A DNA stretch of 64,000 bases from Mytilus trossulus (lineage: Eukaryota; Mollusca; Bivalvia; Mytilida; Mytilidae): assembly GCF_036588685.1 (NCBI RefSeq), contig NC_086378.1, positions 49,284,686 through 49,348,685 of the forward strand. Reading direction: 5' to 3'. How positions within the stretch are numbered: the stretch's first letter is position 1; every line of letters begins with the position of its first letter. Of this stretch, positions 22,201 through 34,531 are shown piece by piece. The position numbers and the translations under genes were made by a program. Under the pieces are notes generated by a model. That model saw nothing but the letters and a program-made list of their open reading frames with translations, did not search any database and was not told the origin of the DNA.

Positions 22201-25200
22201 GATGTTGGCTGGATGGGCTTGGCAGGGGAAAGTGGGTACTTAAATTCTGTCATCAATGTTAACTCATACAGTTTTCAACCCATATCCCTGAAACTTCATA
22301 GGAAGATTGCATTTTTGTTGAACTTGTACACCTGCTTTCAGGAGCTGGGAATGTTATTATTCAAATATAGAGTACTTCATTTTTCATATAAATTTTTTCA
22401 AGATAATATCGGAAATTGACAGTGGAAGTTAATCTGGAATTTGATTTGTACATTTACCTTATTGTTAACTACAAAAAATGACCTTCTATTGTTAATTTAT
22501 TTTGAACGCTTGAGAACAAATTGGTAAGAAATTGCATGAACTCCAACAGTGTTATGGTATTTGATTCATACATCATGTACATAGTAAATGATATTTTTCC
22601 AATCCAAACTTAAAAATGTCTCAAGATTTCTTGTAAAAAATAATTTGTTTCTTTTTCTAGACATGACAGAACACATTGGAAACCAAGCTGTGTTGGCGTT
22701 AGTGAACGGTAAACTATGGGATATGCATCGACCATTAATGGAAGACTGTCAGCTATCATTCTTACATTTTAGAGATGAAGATCCAAGAATGGTTAATAAG
22801 GTTAGTAATGATTAAAGCAAGATTATATTTTCTACTTAATTTTATATTAGGAATTGAATGTTTTGAAATGAAATGATATTGTATATCAATCCTCGACTCC
22901 AAATCAAGAAAGATAATAAGGCACAATACAATAATTAAGAAAAAAAGAAACAGTTTTTTTTTTCAGTACTTTTAATTTAGAGCAAACATTTTCACCTCTC
23001 TTCAAATGAAAGACAGCCCCTAAAACATGTTTGAGTGAAATTCATTTTATATGTCAATCAAAACTTTAAGGCTAAAAGTTAAAGTAGAGAAAGGGAGGTG
23101 AAAATTCATTTCATATAAACATGATAAAGTAGGGTAAAATGCCAAATATATATTTTACATTTTTTTTTATTAATTTCCTTTTATGTCTATTATAAATATA
23201 GAATAAAAAAGGATGTGGTTTTATTGCCAATGAGACAACTCTACTCCAGAAACCAAATGATGTAAAAGTTTATAACTGTATGTCACTGTACGGCCTTCAA
23301 TATACATCAAATTGTGATATACAGTACAGGTAGGGACTTATTTTTATGGAAGCCTTAATCCGTCTAGATGTCAGACTGGTCGGACAGTTGTCCCAGAGTA
23401 ATAAACACCTGCTGTGCAATATCCAAGTGGAAGGTTGTAAATCAATCTGTACCAGCTTGATTAGAATTAAATTTTACCTGTACATATATATTTGTATTTA
23501 TGGAGAAGAGATAAATGTAAAATATTGTTTTGTATTCAAAGAGAAAGAATTGAAATTAAAATTAAATATAAGAATTTAAATTAAAAATTGAATATTTAGA
23601 ATTAAAATTAAAATTGAATATCATGAATGTGGGATTTTTTTTTATAATTTGAAAATGAAATAAATACGATTTTTAACAATATATTGTGTTGCCAATTATT
23701 ATAATAGTTTTGTGCCAATAAACTATTTTGTATTTGCATTTGTATTTGTAAACCGAAAATATTTCATCTAATTCAAAATAATAAGCCTAATAACAACCAA
23801 GACTGTTTTCAATCGAAGTTGAAATCAAATTGTTGAGACATCAATCCCGTAAATTATACGAGTTTTCATTGATGGTTATATTATTTCCCCCTTTTAAGGT
23901 CCTGTTCCTTTATATGTTATTATTAGAAACACAATTTTAAGTATAAGGCCAACATATCGTATTTATAAAATATGTATAAAGTTATTTTCCTTTTGATACA
24001 ACTTTCCCCGTCGGAGCCTCTACATCAATTCACACCTGTCAATCATTTCTCGCAAGTAAAACATTTTGGTCAGACAGATCACTCGTGCTTTCTATTTTGA
24101 CATATTTCCCGTTAATCTCTTTGAAAGTCAAACAATTGGTTTCTTTAAATACAATATTTATAACGCCGTGATCATATTTCGATTCCTATTTTTAATTTAA
24201 CAAAAAATTGTTGACAATCGAAATATTGCCTTTCTATTTTCATGTCTCAGTCGACTCTTTTATGAAAATCGCCGGTGTTTTTATTATAAATATATTTTAC
24301 GAATCGATACACGAAAATCAAAATTTAACCTTATATAGTTTATTGAATAAATGCACATTTATACCCCAAAGGTTAATCGTACTATTCATGATCAGCTGTC
24401 TTTACTTTTTCGTCGTACTTCTAGTCATTCTATAGCTCGCGCAGTCCGTAAGAATTTTTAAATCGATGTTGTCCGAAGTTTTAAGGAGTTCTCCAAAGTA
24501 GAATATTTAAATGGGAATCCGGGAAATGACTGATAAAAATAAAATAAAAATAGTTAAAGAAGACTAAATCTTGTTTTGATTTTACATGTATGTAAATCGA
24601 TTAAATTTCTATTCTGGTCAATCGATCAAGAGCCTCAAAACTAACGCACAATACTGTCAATCATTCCACATCAAATTTAATCATGAATGGATTTTCCCAC
24701 GGTCGTTCAGTAAGGTCACCTGAGTTTACTGTTACGACATTTCCCGCCATATAAGAATCTCGTGCAGTGGACAAAATCGATCTTTAACATCTTTTAATAG
24801 CATTCAATAATATTGTGAGTGGAGTCAAGTTAAAGTTCAACCACGTGCACACGCTGTTGATCACAAATATGTGTATCATGCAATTATCTTTTCACGGCAA
24901 ATTTTTCTTAACAAATTGCTGTTAAAAATATATAACATACAAGTTTCCTTTTTACATGGATTGTGCGTAAATATTAATATTACGCAATTAATTTAAGTTC
25001 GAGATTTCGGGATTAACACTTCGGGATCTAGGAATTCTTTTTTTCGCGATGTCGGGATTTTGATTTATTTAAATTCGGGACCTTGGGACTTCGTGTTTTT
25101 AAGCCCAGGATTTCGAGATCCGGACCCTATTTACCCCCTACCCCCAAATGCAGATCAATTATATAAATTTAACATAATGAACAAACACGGAAATCTTAAA

Positions 25201-28200
25201 ATAAACTTATGTCCGGGAAGAATCAATATCTTCTTCTAGTGTTATTATTTGCGTTATATTTGATTGATACATCTCCAACTTTGAAGTTTCGGACAATAAA
25301 TTGTTTACAGTAAAAAGTAAAAACTACAAAGAATCAGCAATCTACTAAATAATATACAAGTATTGCTTACTGTAATTATTTTTTATATCTCGGAACTGAC
25401 CCAACACAGACTGAATTGAATATTAAATACATATTATAGAAATATTTTGCATGTGGCCGCGTCAAACTAACCCTGGAGACAGCATTCTGCTAATGGAATT
25501 ACGAGTAAAACAAAAATAACCGTAAGCTTCCAGAAATAGAATACATGTAAAAATATTAATGTTTGAAATTTTATGCAAACAAATAAGAAACAGATACACA
25601 AAAAAAAAAAAATAAACAACAAAGAACATAGAACAAAAATAATTTTGAGGAACAAATTAGAAAATAAATAGCAGTTGAAATATAAAAACCATAATTAAAA
25701 AATAGGCTATTTTTATTAAAACAAAGTGTTCTCCAGTACTTCACCTGTAAAAATATTTTATGTCAAAAACAATGTAATCAATAAAGTGACTGAGAGGTTA
25801 AAATTACAGGTAACCTGATTCTGAAATCAGTGAACCGTAATTCTAGCAGCACGGATTAAGATGAAAGGACAAATATATTGCCAATCACACCTGGATTTGT
25901 TGATTGATTGCCATACTACCTACCATAAAAATGTCCGATTATTGATATCCGACTAGTCGGATTAAGACATCCATAAAAATAAGTCCCTACCCGTACTGTA
26001 TCCCAAATGGGCAAATGTAAAACAGAATGTTGTACATACTACTTCAAGATCAGTTAAAAAATTATCATGCAGTACATTTATTGGTGTCATAAATTCACTA
26101 ATCATTTTATTATTCCTTGAACAAGTAATTTATTTGATACATATTATTATTACTTTTTATTATATAGGCTTTTTGGAGATCATGTTCTTTCATACTAGGA
26201 GGAGTATTAGAAACAGCATTTAAGGAGGAATTCTATGTTCAGCTTTGCAGTTTTCCTAAGCCTGATGGTATGAAATGTGTTCATATAGTTTATTCAGATA
26301 TCTATATGGCTATTATAAATCACTGTAAAGTCAAATAATAATACATTTGCATGATACATTTGATAATAGATTATTTTATAAATGAACCTTTAGAAGTAGA
26401 ACTTTACAGAAAAGTCCAAATGTTTTCAGGTTCTACACATTTAAACTAAATAGACAACTTTTAAGTATGATTCATTTCTGTTTAAAACTTTGGTTTTAGT
26501 GAAAATCATTTGTGAGTGTAGGGGCCTTGTTACTTCAGTTCCAATGTTGAGCGAGTGGTTGGAAGATTATTATGCTATATTGCATGAATTATTCGGCAAA
26601 TTTAGTTCTGAGAATTGACAATCAGCACTGGTGTCATAAGGGAATTATGATTAAGTACATACAAAACAAACATTATATATAATTATTTCTAGTTTATCCT
26701 GCACAATGACAATCACTAAGATGCTTGATGAACGTTAATAGTGCAGGAATAGTGTCAGGCAATCCAATCTATCTGATAAAGGACGTCCTAGATGTCGAAA
26801 AAGAGCAGGCTAATGTCCCTACAAGGCTGCACTCGCACCTGCAAAGTGGAAAGGGATTAATATAAGTTGCAAAATTTGTTTCCCAATCCACTATAAATAA
26901 ATATGTTTAAACTAAAGGACGTTAGTAAGGCTCACATAATTGACAAGTTTTTTCCTTTGACAGACAAACTCTTAAGTTGTCTATTGAAACACTGATTGAT
27001 TTCTGTAATGACCATTGAATTATCAAATTGGTTACTCTAACCTCAAGCCACTTATGTGTGTAAAACTGTTTTCAAATGTCTATAAATACACAGGTTTCTG
27101 AACCCTGTGAATCATACGCTTTGATTGGAGAATCTATATCAACGGAATCTTTTTATTTAAATACTTTGATTCAAATCCTGTACACAGTCAGTTTGATGCT
27201 TAGACTGTTCAACATTTTTAACACAAGCACAAATGTTACTGATTAAAAAGATTTTTAAAATTATGAAACTTGCAACAATTTTTTTTTAATTTTTCAGTAC
27301 GAAGTGGCAGTTTTGTATATGATGTAGATTTAGACATGTCAGATTGGTCACCATCATCAGTAAGTGTATAAAACTAAGATAAAAGAAACTAAAAAACTGT
27401 GATACATTTTATTTCAAATTAAATATTTGGGACAAACATTACCTTATGAATTTGTCAATGTTTAAATGAAAACAGTGCAACAATGTTAGCTGTTTAAGCA
27501 TTGAGACTAATTTAAGTATCCTCATTCATGTCATCATTTGATAAAAAAAAACAATTTAAGCTTTATATTCAACATGAGCAGAAAAATAAAGTGGAACATT
27601 TCTGTAAGTTCATTTTCAGCTCACCGGGCCCGAAGGGCCTAGTGAGCTTTTCTCATCACTTGTCGTCTGTTGTTAACTTTTACAAAAATCTTCTTCTCTG
27701 AAACTACTGGGCCAAATTTAACCAAACTTGGCCACAATCATCATTGATGTATCTTGTTTAAAACTTGTGTTTTTTTACCCCGCCAACCAACCAAGATGGC
27801 CGCCATGGCTAAAAATAAAACATAGGGGTAAAATGCAGTTTTTGGATTATAACTCAAAAACCAAAGCATTTAGAGCAAATCTGACATGGGGGTAAAATTG
27901 TTTATCAGGTCGAGATCTATCTGCCCTGAAATTTTCAGATGAATCAGACAACCCATTGTTGGGTTGCTGCCCCTAAATTGGTAATTTTAAGGAAATTTTA
28001 CTGTTTTTGGTTATTATCTTGAATATTATTATAGATGAAGATAAACTGTAAACAGCAATAATGTTCAGCAAAGTAAGATTTACAAATAAGTCAACATGAC
28101 CAAAATGGTCAGTTGACCCCTTTAGGAGTTATTGCCCTTTATAGTCAATTTTTAACCATTTTTCGTAAATCTTAGTTAACTTTTACAAAAATCTTCTCCT

Positions 28201-31200
28201 CTGACACTAAAGGGCCAAATTTTACCAAATATAGCCAGAATCATTATTAGGCTATCTGGTTTAAAATTTGTGTTTTGTGATCGGGCAAACCATTCAAGAT
28301 GGCTGCTACGGCTAAAAATAGAACATAGGGGTAAAATGCAGTTTTTGGCTTATAACTCAAAAACCAAAGCATTTAGAGCAAATCTGACAAGGGGTAAAAT
28401 TGTTTATCAGGTCAAGATCTATTTGCCCTGAAATTTTCAGATGAATCGGACAACCCATTGTTGGGTTGCTGTCCCTAAATTGGTAATTTTAAGGACATTT
28501 TGCTGTTTTTGGTTATTATCTTGAATATTATTATAGATGGAGATAAACTGTAAACAGCAATAATGTTCAGCAAAGTAAGATTTACAAATAAGTCAACATG
28601 ACCAAAATGGTCAGTTGACCCCTTAAGGATTTATTGCCCTTTATAGTAAATTTTTAACCATTTTCATAAATCTTAGTTGAACTTTTACAAAAATCTTCTT
28701 TTCTGAAACTACTGGGCCAAATTTTACCAAACATAGCCAGAATCATTATTAGGCTATCTAGTTAATAAAATGGTGTTTTGTGACTGGGCAAAGCAACCAA
28801 GATGACCGCTATGGCTAAAAATAGAACATAGGGGTAAAATGCAGTTTTTGGCTCATTACTCAAAAACCAAAGCATTTAGAGCAAATCTGACATGGGGTTA
28901 AATTGTTTATCTGGTCAAGATCTATCTGCCCCCTGAAATTTTTAGATGAATCAGACAACCCGTTGTTAGGTTGCTGCCCTTTAATTGGTAATTTTAAGGA
29001 AATTTTGCTGTTTTGGGTTATTATCTTGAATATTATTATAGATAGAGATAAACTGTATACAGCAATAATGTACAGCAATTTAAGACTCAAAAATAAGTCA
29101 AATGACCAAAATGGTCAATTGACCCCCTAAGAAGTTATTGTCCTTTATAATCATGATAATCAATTTTTAACAATTTTCATAAAATTTGTAAATTTTTACT
29201 AAAATTTTCCACTGAAACTACACAGACAAGTTCATTATAGATAGAGATAATTGTAAGCAGCAAAAATGTTCAGTAAAGTAAGATGTACAAACACATCACA
29301 ATAACCTAAACACAATTTTTTCATGAACTGTCTGCTTCCTTTGTTCACATATACCAAGGTGAGCGACACAGGCTCTTTAGAGCCTCTAGTTTTAATTGAC
29401 TATCATGGTTTACTTTTGTAAATTGTGTCTTGGATGTTGAGTTTTCTCCTTAGCACTCATACCACATCCTCCTATATCTATTAAGTCTTTTTCAGGATTT
29501 TTATACACATCATAAAACATAAAGCTTATTATTGTTATTATATAACTCAGTTATTTAAACCTGTTAATTTGAATGAAAACAAATGAATTTTTATATCAAT
29601 ATAAAACATAATTATTTATCAAAATAAAACACGATTATTTATCAAAATAAAACACGATTATTTATCAAAATAAAACACGATTATTTATCAAAATAAAACA
29701 CGATTATTTATCAAAATAAACAAAATAACTTAATAATGTTGGTAAAAAAAATTCAGTAACAACAATAACCTTATGAATGTATCATGCTTTTTATTTATGA
29801 TTACAGGTTGAATTACGTTGTATTAGTCAGATTGGATCAAGATTAAAAGAAAAAGAGTGTAAATTTGAAAGACTTGATATGACAATAGAGAAAGCAGAAG
29901 AAATGTTCATGGACAATAAATATAAGTTACAACAGATACCATCAATAGCCTCAAAGTCTGAGTCATCAAATCATGTGACAGTTTACAGAGCGGGAGAGCA
30001 TATAGATATTAGCCGTGGGCCTATGATTTCTACAACAGCCTTATTAAATAGATTTGATATTTCAGCAGTAAGTTTTATGACCATCATGATTTTATGCACA
30101 TGCATATTAATCATGTTAATTAGATTATTTTTCAAAGATTGGCTGAGGTGTAAAATGTGCTCTTCTTTAGATTTTCCAGTCCTAGTGGTAAATCCTTGCT
30201 AAAGTGGCACAATCATCATTTGGCTATGTGGGGTATATAAATTGGCCTGTTTATATGCACATATTAATCAGAAATAAACTGCACAATTTAGATTGCACAA
30301 TATGCAATTTTAGTTTATAACTGGTACTATTTCAAACATGTACCAACATGACCAATGTCAACTTGTACCACATAAAATAAAGTCGTAAGATAGTACATTG
30401 TACCATAATAAATTTGTACCAACTTCATTTATGCTGTCTTAATTAAATGTTTAATATAAAGTATATTTTCAAATTCAACTGAGTTAATTAGAAGAGTAAG
30501 TTTAATTTGATGCTTATTATCCACAATTACAATCAAAACAATGCGACTAGAAAAAGATGATTAAATTCTGTCACAGTTAAAAAAAAGACTGATAAAGGGC
30601 AAAATTCAAGTTTGATAAATTAGAATGTTAATTAAAAACAATGGAAATATAAAAGAAACTAATTATTTTATATTAATTAATTTAGGTTAATCCATAAACA
30701 AGTCAATTCAGGACAAATCTAAAAAAAAAATAGGAGATAGGAATATTATTCTCATATTCCCATTGTACACAGAACTTATTTTGATTTACAATAATTTGTC
30801 CATCCATCTAAGAAAATAAAATGACTATCCAGTTCTTATGAAATTTTAACACAATGTTAGAATTGACAGAAGAATTAAATTACACACTTACTCCAGTATG
30901 CCACAAAAAACTTCCTTTTTTGACACTATTGTTTGGATTTATAAAAAAATACTTTTGATTTAAAAGTTTTTTAGTGTGTCTTTCTTAAGTCCAAAGTCCA
31001 ACTTTTACTGTCATATCTAAGAAACCTGACATAATTTTTATACCCTTCAAAATTTTGATGGGGCGTATATCTCAGAAACTGTTTATGATTGTTACATAAA
31101 ACTTACACACAAGATGACTGGGGTATCATGCACTGATAGCACAGCTGTTTATTGGAATTTGTTAAAGTTCGAATAACATTTGATCTAAGAATTTTCCGAA

Positions 31201-34200
31201 AGGTTAAAAACTTTGACTGTCACTTTGATTAAAAGGTAATTATTTACATGTCATGCACTAAATATAATTCTAAAACAGAGGATGGAAATAGGGAATATGT
31301 CAAAGAGACAAGAACCTAACCAAAGAGTAGATAACAGCTAACTAGTATGCTTCTACCAATTTTCTACCAATTTTTCACTGTTGTTGGAATTGGTAAATAT
31401 AAACTTGGTTTTAATTCTGAACATTTTTTTGGTTTGTTGAGCAACAATGAGACTTTGCCTGCATTTGATACCTAGTCTTGCCTAGTGTTTAAATTGAATG
31501 ACATTTACAGAATATTATATATTTTAGCTAAATAAACAGAACAAATATATTGTAAGAAGTATACAAGGTTTGATGGAAATTGAGAAAATTTTTACTTTTT
31601 TTTTTTATAATGCAAAATGTGACGAAATATGCGTTGGAACATAAAAGTATTACTTTAAATCTTAGATAAATTTTTAAGTATGCAGAATTTACTAAAATCT
31701 TAATAAAAAATATTGCAGTTATGCCATTATTAAAAATTGAAAAAATAAATGCATCCAAAAACTTCTTTATTTACAGGGTTCTATTATTTAGTTTCACAAC
31801 ATTATTATACACATATATGCTTCAACATAAAATTCATAAAATTTGAAGATTTTCTGAAAAGTTTACATTCTGATTACAGGTACACAGGTTAGATACTAGT
31901 TTATCAAATACTATGTTCAGAGTACAGGGCATAGGTATGCCTACACAGCTTCAGGTAAATACTATTTATAGATTATATATCAAACCCTAAGATGTTTTCA
32001 GTTGCTGTTGTTTATGTACCTCCTTACAATACTTCCCATTTATAGATATATATATTACCTGTGAGAAAAGAGGCTGCCTCCACAAATTTAAGTATACCGA
32101 AAAAACGGGGAAAAAAATAGTAAGCTGTCCACATCTCCTTTCATTGATGAACAGAATGTATCTTGCAGCCAATTCTGTCAGTCAATGTTGAAAACTTTGG
32201 TTGAGATATGAAGTTCACACACTACTATGTTTCATATATATGTATTTTAATAGCAAACTTCAAAGGTAAGACATTAACCATTTGAACCCATGGCATGATA
32301 TTTAATGGCCAAATTGAACTGTCAAAATAAAAACAGATCAAGAGATATTTGAAAAATACCATTTGATACCAACTTTTTTGCTGAACATGTTTTAAAATTA
32401 AAGGTAGACCTCACACTCTGTAGTGACCATATTCATGATATTGTTTCTTTTTTTAACAGTTACACTACTGGACATATGAACAGTTGGTGAATAAAAGTAA
32501 AAAGTTGGTGAGTAGAAATATCAATTGTCAATTGTTCACGATAAAGTATTAAATTTTCTTATGCTCTTTCTGCTCCTTATTTAACAATGGCTTTTCTTTC
32601 TGTATTTACTGGATTAAAGGATAAAAAAACTACATTTTTGATGATATTTTTCTTTTTTGGGTAAAGATGCATTTATGCAATGAAAACCGTTTTTAAGCTT
32701 ACTTGATAATTATCAATTTCCTAGGATTATCACTGTTTTTAGGATAGAAAAAAAACCAAGTGTATGAAGCACAACATTCAATACATATTATCCATGAACA
32801 ATTCAAGAAATCTATTAATGAAATATATATTCATATATTAATTATACAGTACATTCCGGTTATTTGCATAGCCTATTTGTCAGACGAAATTATGCAATAA
32901 AGCGGAGTATGCTTATATCCGAAATGCCAAATTACGGAGTCAAATAACATCAATAGTACAGATCAGCAAAGAAAGATGAACGTCCATAGTCCACTTACAA
33001 CATATTGAATGCTTATTTATTCTAATAAAAGTTATTTGTCTAGTGTCATACATTTTATTCCATTGTGTATTCTTTCAATAAAGTTTATAAACACATTTTG
33101 TTTTAGTTTATTTATGTACCGACTTTTCCTTTACCTGAGATACAAAAATAAATTGTTCTAAAAATAGATTTGTTTCTATGACCCGGATGTACAAATTACA
33201 TTGTTACACTTTGTTTAAAGTAAACTGTTTAACAATACTACACAGTTTATAATTATTGTAAACAATAATTGTGCAATGAACTGCCTTTGATATTCAGTAT
33301 TTACCGATTACACAGTGATGTGACTGTTACTTAAACATCGTTAGTTTCGTATATGCAAAGGTGATGGGGCCCTGCACGGGTTATTTGCTGGACACGAGTA
33401 TTGAAAGTGAGAAAATATAATAATCAGAAGTTAATTTTCTTTTAAAAAATTATTAAAAAGGAAAGATTGATGTATAAAATTCTTCAACCATATATATTTG
33501 ACATAAATGTAGATCACCCAAGCTGAATTACGAGATTACACATTGAATAATGATCGATAATTAGCAGGCATTAATGTTTTAAACATTCACCCAAAATGTG
33601 GGGCCCAAAATGTAATCTATGAACAATGTTTGAAATTCAATCAACAAATAACACCTTTTGAGATAGAAGATCATAGAATGATTGTGTTTTTACAACAATC
33701 AGCTGATTGACATTTTTATGACCTCGAGGCTTAAAATAGAATATGGGAAACTTTACCTGTGTGCACATCGAGGCCTTCTCTATAATCATATAAACACGAA
33801 AGATACTGTTTAAAAACTTTATTTGAATAACACACAAGTAAATGTGAAATAATAATGAAAATTATGATGCATTCAAGAAAAATATACTTACCAAATTGCC
33901 GTTTCCGGTCAAAAATCTCGTCAGTTTTAACTGAGCATATCTAGCTGGCGATTTTTTTCTATGCAATAAACCGAAATGCCACTTGGAAGGCTATGCATAT
34001 AACCGGACAATTTAACATTAGGTGAATGGGAAATGGTTTTGTGCAGGAGAAAAGTATGCAATTAACCGAATTATGCTATTAAGCGGTATGCAATTAAGTG
34101 GAATCGACTGTAGTTACTAAATTATGCTAGTTTGGGTTTAAAAACAATGTGTCTTACATATTTTCTATATTAAAGTAATATTTAAAATTTGAGTTATCTC

Positions 34201-34531
34201 CCTTTGTCCATCATAGGAAAATATCTATTTCTTAGTACCAATAATTAATATGCTTAATACATGTAATGTTATGCAGTGTTTAATACTTAGTTCTTACTAC
34301 ACATAGAATGCATCTTAACCCATCAGTACTTTGAATTAATATGAAAAGGAAAAGGTAACCTCTTCATTATATTTTAAGTTTCTCTCTAGGAGTAAAGAAA
34401 ACAAACAATAAATAAATTCTCAGCTGTTGCATTTTTTTTTTTTACAGAATCCTGCACTCATGCCAGGAACAGAACCACAAACAGATACCCTAGAATCAAC
34501 AGAACCATCAAAGCAACAAGCTGTAAATTAA
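19192..34531 (+). CDS. MRPL39: MRPL39, mitochondrial large ribosomal subunit protein mL39 (whole gene, 9 exons)
   Basis: Exons: 19192-19222 (tentative), 21322-21516, 22661-22800, 26168-26267, 27298-27359, 29807-30067, 31880-31954, 32460-32507, 34448-34531. They join in phase to 331 residues; human MRPL39 is 338. Family landmarks: RNDLFEAEKQRQLSL (human RNDLFNKEKARQLSL), MNKGISTPYNCAMH (human MNKNISTPYSCAMH), ALVNGKLWDMHRPL, NKAFWRSCSF (human NKAYWRSCAM), GEHIDISRGPMI (human GDFIDVSEGPLI) and FRVQGIGMPTQLQLH. The family is a component of the mitochondrial ribosome large subunit, with distant similarity to the N-terminal part of threonyl-tRNA synthetase. The short basic N-terminus fits a mitochondrial targeting peptide. 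The gene is stretched over 15 kb by repeat-laden introns. Exons 2-9 are secure; exon 1 is a proposal. Confidence 0.94.
19796..19918. repeat. GC-rich direct repeat around a poly(A) tract
   Basis: The 23-base word starting ACCCGCGGCTGAGAAGGTAC occurs at 19796-19818 and again at 19896-19918, exactly 100 bases apart, with a GC-rich stretch and 22 A residues between. It lies in MRPL39 intron 1. Origin unknown. Confidence 0.6.
20489..20519. repeat. Perfect 14-bp hairpin
   Basis: TACATGTAGCAAAC, 3-base loop TTA, GTTTGCTACATGTA, in MRPL39 intron 1. Confidence 0.7.
21322..21516 (+). CDS. MRPL39: MRPL39 exon 2
   Basis: Residues 11-76 (both end codons split). Contains RRKRNDLFEAEKQRQLSL and LIMNKGISTPYNCAM. 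Acceptor AACCAG, donor GTGAGT. Confidence 0.94.
22661..22800 (+). CDS. MRPL39: MRPL39 exon 3
   Basis: Residues 76-122: HMTEHIGNQAVLALVNGKLW through DEDPRMVNK. Acceptor TTTTTCTAG, donor GTTAGT, ends in phase 0. Confidence 0.94.
23320..26000. mobile_element. 2.7-kb TIR element without transposase, MRPL39 intron 3
   Basis: Inverted ends of about 45 bp: TACAGTACAGGTAGGGACTT on the left and AAGTCCCTACCCGTACTGTA on the right, each continuing as ATTTTTATGGA..CTTAATCCG. Both ends abut a TA dinucleotide, which suits a Tc1/mariner-like TA target. No transposase reading frame is present, so it is non-autonomous or decayed, or the ends bracket unrelated DNA. Confidence 0.7.
26168..26267 (+). CDS. MRPL39: MRPL39 exon 4
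   Basis: Residues 123-155: AFWRSCSFILGGVLETAFKE then EFYVQLCSFPKPD. Acceptor TATATAG, donor GTATGA, phase 1. Confidence 0.94.
27298..27359 (+). CDS. MRPL39: MRPL39 exon 5
   Basis: Residues 156-176: VRSGSFVYDVDLDMSDWSPS plus Ser, matching human ISGAFCYDVVLD...EWMP. Acceptor TTTTTCAG, donor GTAAGT. Confidence 0.92.
27617..29390. mobile_element. GCTCACC/GGTGAGC element, copy 1, MRPL39 intron 5
   Basis: Begins AGCTCACCGGGCCCGAAGGG and ends AAGGTGAGCGACACAGGCTC then TTTAGAGCCTCTAG. The interior has three units of about 505 bp, each with ATGCAGTTTTTGG, AAAACCAAAGCATTTAGAGC and ATGACCAAAATGGTCA (a 14-bp palindromic word). Other copies at 37521 and 44095. Confidence 0.85.
29597..29722. repeat. 23-bp tandem repeat, about 5.5 copies
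   Basis: Unit ATTATTTATCAAAATAAAAC plus ACG, nearly identical copies, in MRPL39 intron 5, ending about 85 bases before exon 6. Confidence 0.9.
29807..30067 (+). CDS. MRPL39: MRPL39 exon 6
   Basis: Residues 177-263, the largest exon. Begins VELRCISQIGSRLKEKE and ends ALLNRFDISA, with GEHIDISRGPMI inside. Acceptor GATTACAG, donor GTAAGT. Confidence 0.95.
31042..31146. mobile_element. Internally deleted TATACGCCC element
   Basis: About 105 bp carrying both ends of the family seen at 42411-43227: start TATACCCTTCAAAATTTTGA, end GGGGTATCATGCACTGATAG then CACAGCTG. Confidence 0.65.
31880..31954 (+). CDS. MRPL39: MRPL39 exon 7
   Basis: Residues 264-288: VHRLDTSLSNTMFRVQGIG then MPTQLQ. Acceptor GATTACAG, donor GTAAAT. 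Confidence 0.94.
32460..32507 (+). CDS. MRPL39: MRPL39 exon 8
   Basis: Residues 289-304, LHYWTYEQLVNKSKKL, matching human RAHFTIWDKLLERSRKM. Acceptor TTAACAG, donor GTGAGT. Confidence 0.93.
32845..34112. mobile_element. TA-flanked TIR element, MRPL39 intron 8
   Basis: Left end TACAGTACATTCCGGTTATT, right end AATTAAGTGGAATCGACTGT then A; both bounded by TA. Each end carries several repeated ATGCAATWAASCGG-like words. About 1.27 kb, no transposase frame. The ends resemble pogo/Tigger-type termini (family assignment by recollection). Confidence 0.75.
34448..34531 (+). CDS. MRPL39: MRPL39 exon 9 (last)
   Basis: Residues 305-331 and TAA. Acceptor is a long T tract followed by ACAG. The Thr/Glu/Pro/Gln-rich tail (NPALMPGTEPQTDTLESTEP and seven more residues) is poorly conserved, as is the human tail. 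Confidence 0.9.
   Translation, partial: NPALMPGTEPQTDTLESTEPSKQQAVN

Noticed and set aside
22213-22419. 68-codon frame in MRPL39 intron 2
   Set aside because: No homologue recognised and no suitable splice sites; looks like intronic repeat sequence.
24208-24435. 75-codon hydrophobic frame inside the 2.7-kb TIR element
   Set aside because: Hydrophobicity reflects T-rich sequence; it has no transposase motif.
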